The notes below the pieces were generated by a model, which saw only the letters and a program-made list of their open reading frames with translations, searched no databases and was not told the DNA's origin. Position numbers and translations under genes: made by a program. 64,000 nucleotides of DNA from Lobosporangium transversale (lineage: Eukaryota; Mortierellomycota; Mortierellomycetes; Mortierellales; Mortierellaceae): assembly GCF_002105155.1 (NCBI RefSeq), contig NW_019028981.1, positions 1,094,501 to 1,158,500 on the forward strand. The letters are read 5' to 3'. Position 1 is the first letter of the stretch. Each line of letters begins with the position of its first letter. This document shows, piece by piece, positions 58,916 through 64,000 of this stretch.

Positions 58916-60305
58916 CTACTCCTTCATGACATAGGGGTCGGCACCTCCAGTCTTAGCAACTAACTCTCTTGGCATAGCCTCCACTAATTTGGGGTCGACG
59001 GTGGGGAAGGGGAGGGGTAAGGTATCAGCAGGCGCAATCTTATTACCGCGCTTCTTGACTGCGTCTCGAACCTTGACAAACTGGTCGTCGACGCCAGGTA
59101 CACTGCCCTTGACATAAATCAAGTTCAAAGCGTTATCGATTTTCATGACCTTGAGCGATTGGACTGTAGCCTGGTCTCCTCCCATGCGTCCAGCCATTTT
59201 CTTCCCCTTGAAAACCTTGCCGGGATCTTTACGCTGACCAACCGAACCCAACGATCTGTGTGTGAGAGAGGTACCATGCGATGCTGGTTGACCCCCAAAA
59301 CCATGTCTCTTCATGGCTCCCTGGAATCCCTTGCCAATACTGCCATGTTAATTATTAATATATATTTTCATCCAATTCAATCCAGTCCGGTCAATCCAAT
59401 CCAGAGTTAGTCGATTCCACACAAGAGCACAAGGGTAGGCAACATCAAGATGGGCATGATTAATACTTTGAAGAAATAAAGGATGGATATAGCTGCAACA
59501 TCCTGTTGATGGGACAGACTTACGTTGGTGCTGAGCAGTCAACATACTGACCAGGAACAAAGTGTGAAGCAACAAGCTCAGTGCCGACAGGTAGAACAGC
59601 ATCGGGGGTAACATGAAATTCAAACAGTTTGCGCTTTGGCTCGACACCTGCCTTCTGGAAATGGCCCAAGTTAGGCTTGTTGACGTTCTTTTCTGAGCGA
59701 TCTGAGCATCCAATCTGCAAAGCTGTATATCCATGTGTTTCCTCATTCAACACCTGAACAACTTGGCAATCCTCAATCTAATATAAGTGTATTGTAACAC
59801 CTCAGAACGAGGAGACAGAAAGTCAGTTTGGTGGCGCTGGTGAGGTACTTTCCTTTATCCAAGCAAGCAGTAATATGGCTATTATAGAGACATGAAAAAA
59901 GAGAAAGCCCATATGGATTTTCTACTTCCTCCTGCTTTTATTATATCCACCGTACCTGAAGGACAGTAACGGGTATCCGAACACCCCATTCATCCCACAT
60001 GGCGGTCATGCCCTTCTTCCTTGCAATAACTCCCGCTCTTAATGAATTATCTAGAATTAATTTGAAAATATGACAAAGAATTATTAACTGATTCAAGATT
60101 TCAATGCATTCATCCCTTTACTCTCTTTCAAGAGCTTTTTTCAAAGGGATCATTCCAGTTTGTGTGGGGTCGATGTTGAACGATTGGTTTAAACATAATT
60201 TCCCTTACGAGTCCATGTGGCGGGTTGTGCGGCTGCGGTGACAAGTGGGCGGCATTGTGCGCGAAGGCTAAGGCTAATTCGAACAGAGGAAAGGAGTGAG
60301 GCCAT
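58916..60305 (-). CDS. MRPL9: Mitochondrial large-subunit ribosomal protein uL3m
   Basis: Exons on the complement 60209-60305, 59956-60035, 59524-59777 and 58916-59339 give 284 residues. It is the mitochondrial homolog of bacterial L3, one of the first proteins to assemble on 23S-like rRNA. Seen: [17 protein letters not shown] near the start, the core loop [15 protein letters not shown], then [20 protein letters not shown] and [13 protein letters not shown], the classic L3 signature near the peptidyl-transferase centre. The N-terminal ~40 residues ([20 protein letters not shown]) are a good mitochondrial presequence. Yeast's counterpart is called MRPL9, hence the symbol. Head to head with the beta-ketoacyl synthase gene. 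Confidence 0.93.
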
Positions 60306-60717
60306 TATCTATTTTCTTTTTTCGGTTGTGTTGAATGAATGGAAGAAGCTCAACAGACGGACGGGTCTTGCGCTTGATTCGGCATAAACAAATTCAAGGC
60401 TAAGCCACACACCAGATCAAGCACGTACCTGACTGACCTAAAGGTGATACTTTTTATCTTTAATTGCAGCAATAGCAAACAGAGTAGGGTTGGCAGGACA
60501 TTGACCCATTTCAAGAGAGTAAGCTGTTAAGTAGTTATCTCGCCTTTGTTCATAATGTTGCTTGCATGGTTGATAGCAACCAAACCCTTGTGACTGCTGA
60601 GCAGATCAATCGCGCAGTTGGATGTCAAACGCTATTTGACTGCTTAACTGTTATTACTATTTTACAAGATTCCCTTCATCCACATTTCCTTTCCATTACA
60701 TTCAAATAATAAAGAAA
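60306..60717. promoter_or_regulatory. Bidirectional promoter region
   Basis: 412 bases between the divergent starts of uL3m and the mitochondrial beta-ketoacyl synthase. No clear TATA box; it must carry promoter elements for both genes. Confidence 0.6.
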
Positions 60718-62338
60718 ATGTCCCTCCATGCTCGACGAGTCGTCGTTACTGGGCTTGGCCTTGTCACTCCACTTGGCATTGGTGTCCAACAGACATGGTC
60801 CAGACTCATTGCATCAGAATGTGGAGTTGTCTCTTTAAAAGACTTGCCTTCAGCCCATGCTTCTCTCCCTGGTTTTGATACATTACCTTCTCAGGTTGGA
60901 GCTGTCGTAAGACGTGGAGGCGGACAGGACCTTGGAGGATTTGACTCTACAGAATGGCTAGACCGAGGGGTAAAAAAAAAAGTTTTTTATTTCAGTAGCA
61001 ACAATCGCAATCATGTTCGACTATTTCTGATTTAATCTGTGCTTTTTATCACATTTTACTCAATATAACGTAGGATGAGAAGCGGATGGCAATGTTCACT
61101 CAGTATGCGATCGCTGCAGCAAAGATGGCGATCAAGGACGCAAATTGGGAAGAGATTACTGAGGATCAAAAGGAGCGCACAGGAGTTTGTCTTGGATCCG
61201 GAATTGGGAGCCTCGACGACATGGCGAACACAACTCTGTCCTATGCTGAAAGCGTAAGACTTTTTCTATGTAAATGTCTAGATTTATCTTTTCTTTTAGA
61301 AAGCCGACCAACTTTTTTTATATATACTCCTCTTTACAGGGATATCGCAAGATGAGCCCCATGTTCGTACCCAAGATTCTGATCAATATGGCAGCCGGCC
61401 ACTTGACTATGAAGTTTGGTTACAAGGGTCCAAATCACGCAGTCTCCACCGCTTGTACTACAGGGGCCCATTCTCTCGGCGATGCGATGCGCTTTATTCA
61501 GTACGGTGACGCGGATGTCATGGTTGCCGGTGGATCTGAGGCCTGTATTCATCCTATAGCAGTCGCTGGCTTTGCAAAAGCCAAATCTTTAGCGACCAGA
61601 TACAACGACGCGCCTCAAGAAGCCTCCAGACCTTTTGATCGCGATCGTGATGGCTTTGTCATTGGTGAAGGCGCTGGCGTCGTTGTCTTGGAGGAATATG
61701 AGCATGCTCGGAAACGAGGTGCTCCCATCTATGCAGAATTGAAAGGATATGGACTCTCAGGTATAAATGAAACACCTCTTATTGCACTCTCTTTCTCGTT
61801 AAGATCTGTTGATTTTACTCCGTGAGTACTCATATCCGCATTTACGTGTTAATTTTGTTAAGGTGATGCTCATCATATGACAGCACCACCTGAGAATGGC
61901 ACAGGAGCCGCAATGGCGATGCGCAGAGCCTTGAAGGCTGCACGGTTAACACCTGCAGATGTCGGATATGTAAATGCTCATGCAACATCAACTCATCAGG
62001 GCGACATTGCAGAGAACCGTGCCATCAAGGCTGTCTTCGATGGTCATCACAACTCCATTGCTGTTTCGTCTACGAAGGGCGCTGTGGGTCATCTTCTCGG
62101 TGCTGCGGGTGCTGTTGAAGCTATTTTCACTATCCTTGCTGTTAAAAACGATATCCTGCCTCCGACATTAAATCTCCATAACTTTGACGATAATGGCGAG
62201 TTTACATTGAACTACGTCCCACGAAAAGCCCAAGAAAAAGTTTTGAGTGCTGCTCTGACAAACTCTTTTGGATTTGGAGGCACAAACGCGTCTCTGTGTT
62301 TTGCCAAAGTCAAAGAGAGTAGTGAGCGACGTAGCTAA
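60718..62338 (+). CDS. CEM1: Mitochondrial 3-oxoacyl-ACP synthase (KAS II type)
   Basis: Exons 60718-60969, 61074-61253, 61340-61760 and 61863-62338 give 442 residues. It condenses malonyl-ACP with growing acyl-ACP in mitochondrial fatty acid synthesis, which supplies octanoate for lipoate. The thiolase fold starts [15 protein letters not shown]. Active residues are Cys183 in [10 protein letters not shown], His324 in [11 protein letters not shown] and His361 in GHLLGAAGA, with Lys356 preceding it. The closing [14 protein letters not shown] is typical. Length matches FabF-type KAS. The start [12 protein letters not shown] leaves almost no presequence, so mitochondrial location is from the family (yeast Cem1, human OXSM); an upstream start is not visible in frame. 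Confidence 0.95.
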
Positions 62339-62578
62339 TATATAGGTCTAATAAAAAAAAACACACACGCGCATTACTTCATTAGCGATGGATGTTGAAT
62401 TTATGTAATTTATTCTAATAAAAAAGAGAAGGAAAATAAGGAATAGAAAGCATCAAACAGTGCAAAAAAGAAAAATAAGTAAATAAAAAGAAATCGTATT
62501 CTTTTCTTTGTGCGTATAATGTCATCATCCTCATTCATGGTCATCGTTCATTCCGTCCTCCAGCAATAGGTTAACCTT
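62339..62578. other. Convergent 3' gap
   Basis: Separates the synthase from the complex I gene. AATAAA-like motifs occur around 62349 and 62418. No gene. Confidence 0.5.
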
Positions 62579-64000
62579 TTAACGATCGACCTCTCCGAAC
62601 ACAATATCCATGGTTCCAATCATGGTGACGACATCGGGAATGAAGTGACCCTTGGCCATAAAGTCCAATCCAGCCAAGTGGGCGAAACCAGGGGCACGAA
62701 TCTTGCAGCGGTAAGGACGGTTACTTCCATCGGAAACAAGATGGACACCTAAAAAGTAATAGTTGGTATTAAAATAAATTAAAATTGAAGTTGAGAGATA
62801 GCTAAATGAAAGGTAGAGCCTTAAAAGCGATATTACAACGCAAATCTACGTACCAAACTCTCCCTTGGGCGCTTCGACGACGGTGTAGGTTTCACCAGGG
62901 GGAACAGAGTAGCCCTCGGAGTAGAGTTTGAAATGATGAATCAAGGCCTCCATGTTCTCCTTCATGTGAGCACGGCGAGGGGGCGAGATCTTGAGATCAT
63001 CAACACGGACGGGGCCAGGAGGCATGTCATTGATGCACTGGTGAATGATGCGGAGAGATTGACGCATCTCCTCCATACGGCATAGATAACGATCAAAGCA
63101 ATCGCCCTTGGAGCCGACAGGAACATCAAAATCAACAAGGTCGTAAGCATCATAGGGTTGAACCTTACGCAGATCCCAGTTGACACCTGATCCACGCAAC
63201 ATCACACCGGAGAACCCCCAATCAAGAGCCTCCTTCGCAGTAACACGGCCCACATCGACTGTACGTCCCTGCCAGATACGGTTTCCAGTGATCAATTCCT
63301 CAGCCTCATTCATACGGTCTCCAAATTGGTCAGCCCAGACATGAATATCTTCGAGCAATCCCTTGGGGATATCAAGAGAGACACCACCGGGGCGAATATA
63401 GGCAGCATGCATACGAGCACCTGAAACACGCTCGTAAAATTCGATCAGCTTCTCACGTTCCTCAAACATCCACAAGAAAGGGGTCAGAGCTCCGACGTCC
63501 ATGATGTGAGACATGACTGACATGCAGTGGTTCATAATACGGGTGATCTCTGCAAACATAGTACGGATATATTTGGCACGAATTGGTACTTCAATATTAA
63601 GAAGCTTCTCGACGGCTAAAGAGTATGCCTGCTCATTGACCATCATGGAACAGTAATCGAGACGATCAAACTGTCAAAAAAAAAAAAAAAAAAAAAAGTA
63701 TTCAAGCATCGTTGTGAAGTCGGTCCAGAAAGTGTACAGAATTATGTATATATTTTTCCCCCATGGTATCCCGAGCGGTTCCATTTCATTCGAAAAAGAC
63801 AATGTTGGATAAAAAAACAAAAAGCTATTGTCAGTTCACATCTAGTTTCACTATCATTTACAGATCAAATTATAAAATAAAATAAAAAAAAAAAAAAAAA
63901 AGTATTGCATTTTTGACCGGTTCTAAAAAAGAAACTTACGTAAGGAAGGGCTTGAAGATATGTCTTGTACTCGATCAACTTTTCAGTACCACGATGCAAC
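62579..64000 (-). CDS. NDUFS2: Complex I 49-kDa subunit (NDUFS2), 5' part missing
   Basis: Exons on the complement 63940-64000 (cut by the window edge), 62854-63670 and 62579-62748 give the C-terminal ~348 residues of a ~460-residue protein. The subunit is in the hydrophilic arm of mitochondrial complex I and lines the ubiquinone pocket near cluster N2. Seen: [20 protein letters not shown] (HRGxEK motif), then [33 protein letters not shown], and the C-terminal [15 protein letters not shown] with the ending [13 protein letters not shown]-like block (here [13 protein letters not shown]). All family blocks are intact. The gene continues beyond the right edge. Two introns carry A-runs. Confidence 0.97.

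Noticed and set aside
1-64000. CRISPR array or prophage
   Set aside because: Introns and eukaryotic gene families rule out a prokaryotic context; no regularly spaced repeats seen.

Overview
The window looks like nuclear DNA of a filamentous zygomycete-type fungus, most likely Mortierellaceae. The evidence is short spliceosomal introns with GTAAGT-like donors, poly-Q/poly-S rich proteins, F-box/LRR and RRM genes, complex I and mitochondrial ribosomal genes, and relics of families I associate with Mortierella-type genomes. A very large number of A/T homopolymer runs (about 15-44 nt) lie in introns and between genes. The assignment to a family of fungi is inference. No bacterial operon, CRISPR array or rRNA was seen.

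Layout. 0.3-4.3 kb, minus strand: a Tat-SF1/Cus2-type splicing factor and a Swi5/Sae3-type recombination mediator with a very long charged N-terminal extension. 4.3-12.2 kb: a gene graveyard with a broken nuclease-like gene, a TTCGAA-rich tract, an XPG-like fragment, a pogo-type MITE and a dead piggyBac transposase. 12.2-15.5 kb: a HAPSTR1/C16orf72-like poly-Q protein converging on a Cof-type HAD phosphatase. 15.5-19.1 kb: no gene, but a G-rich purine tract. 19.1-28.1 kb: an F-box/leucine-rich protein and an unrecognised 1350-residue protein. 31.8-35.9 kb: a PH-domain protein. 38.6-43.1 kb: a STE20-like protein whose DFG and HRD motifs are both altered, so a predicted pseudokinase. 44.5-45.4 kb: a calmodulin-like protein.

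45.8-64 kb is rich in nuclear genes for mitochondria: an Oac1/SLC25A35-like carrier, an OMA1-like M48 protease, ribosomal protein uL3m, a mitochondrial beta-ketoacyl-ACP synthase and the 49-kDa subunit of complex I (cut by the right edge). Among them lie an Asn-Pro-repeat membrane protein, a FAD monooxygenase and an initiator tRNA-Met gene with an odd D-arm, in a repeat-filled gap. uL3m and the synthase are head to head and may share a promoter.

Exon borders were set by hand from GT...AG sites and kept only where reading phase is continuous. I found no clearly new multi-gene system. The best leads are the pseudokinase, the extended Swi5, the HAPSTR1-like protein, the large orphan protein and the transposon graveyard.
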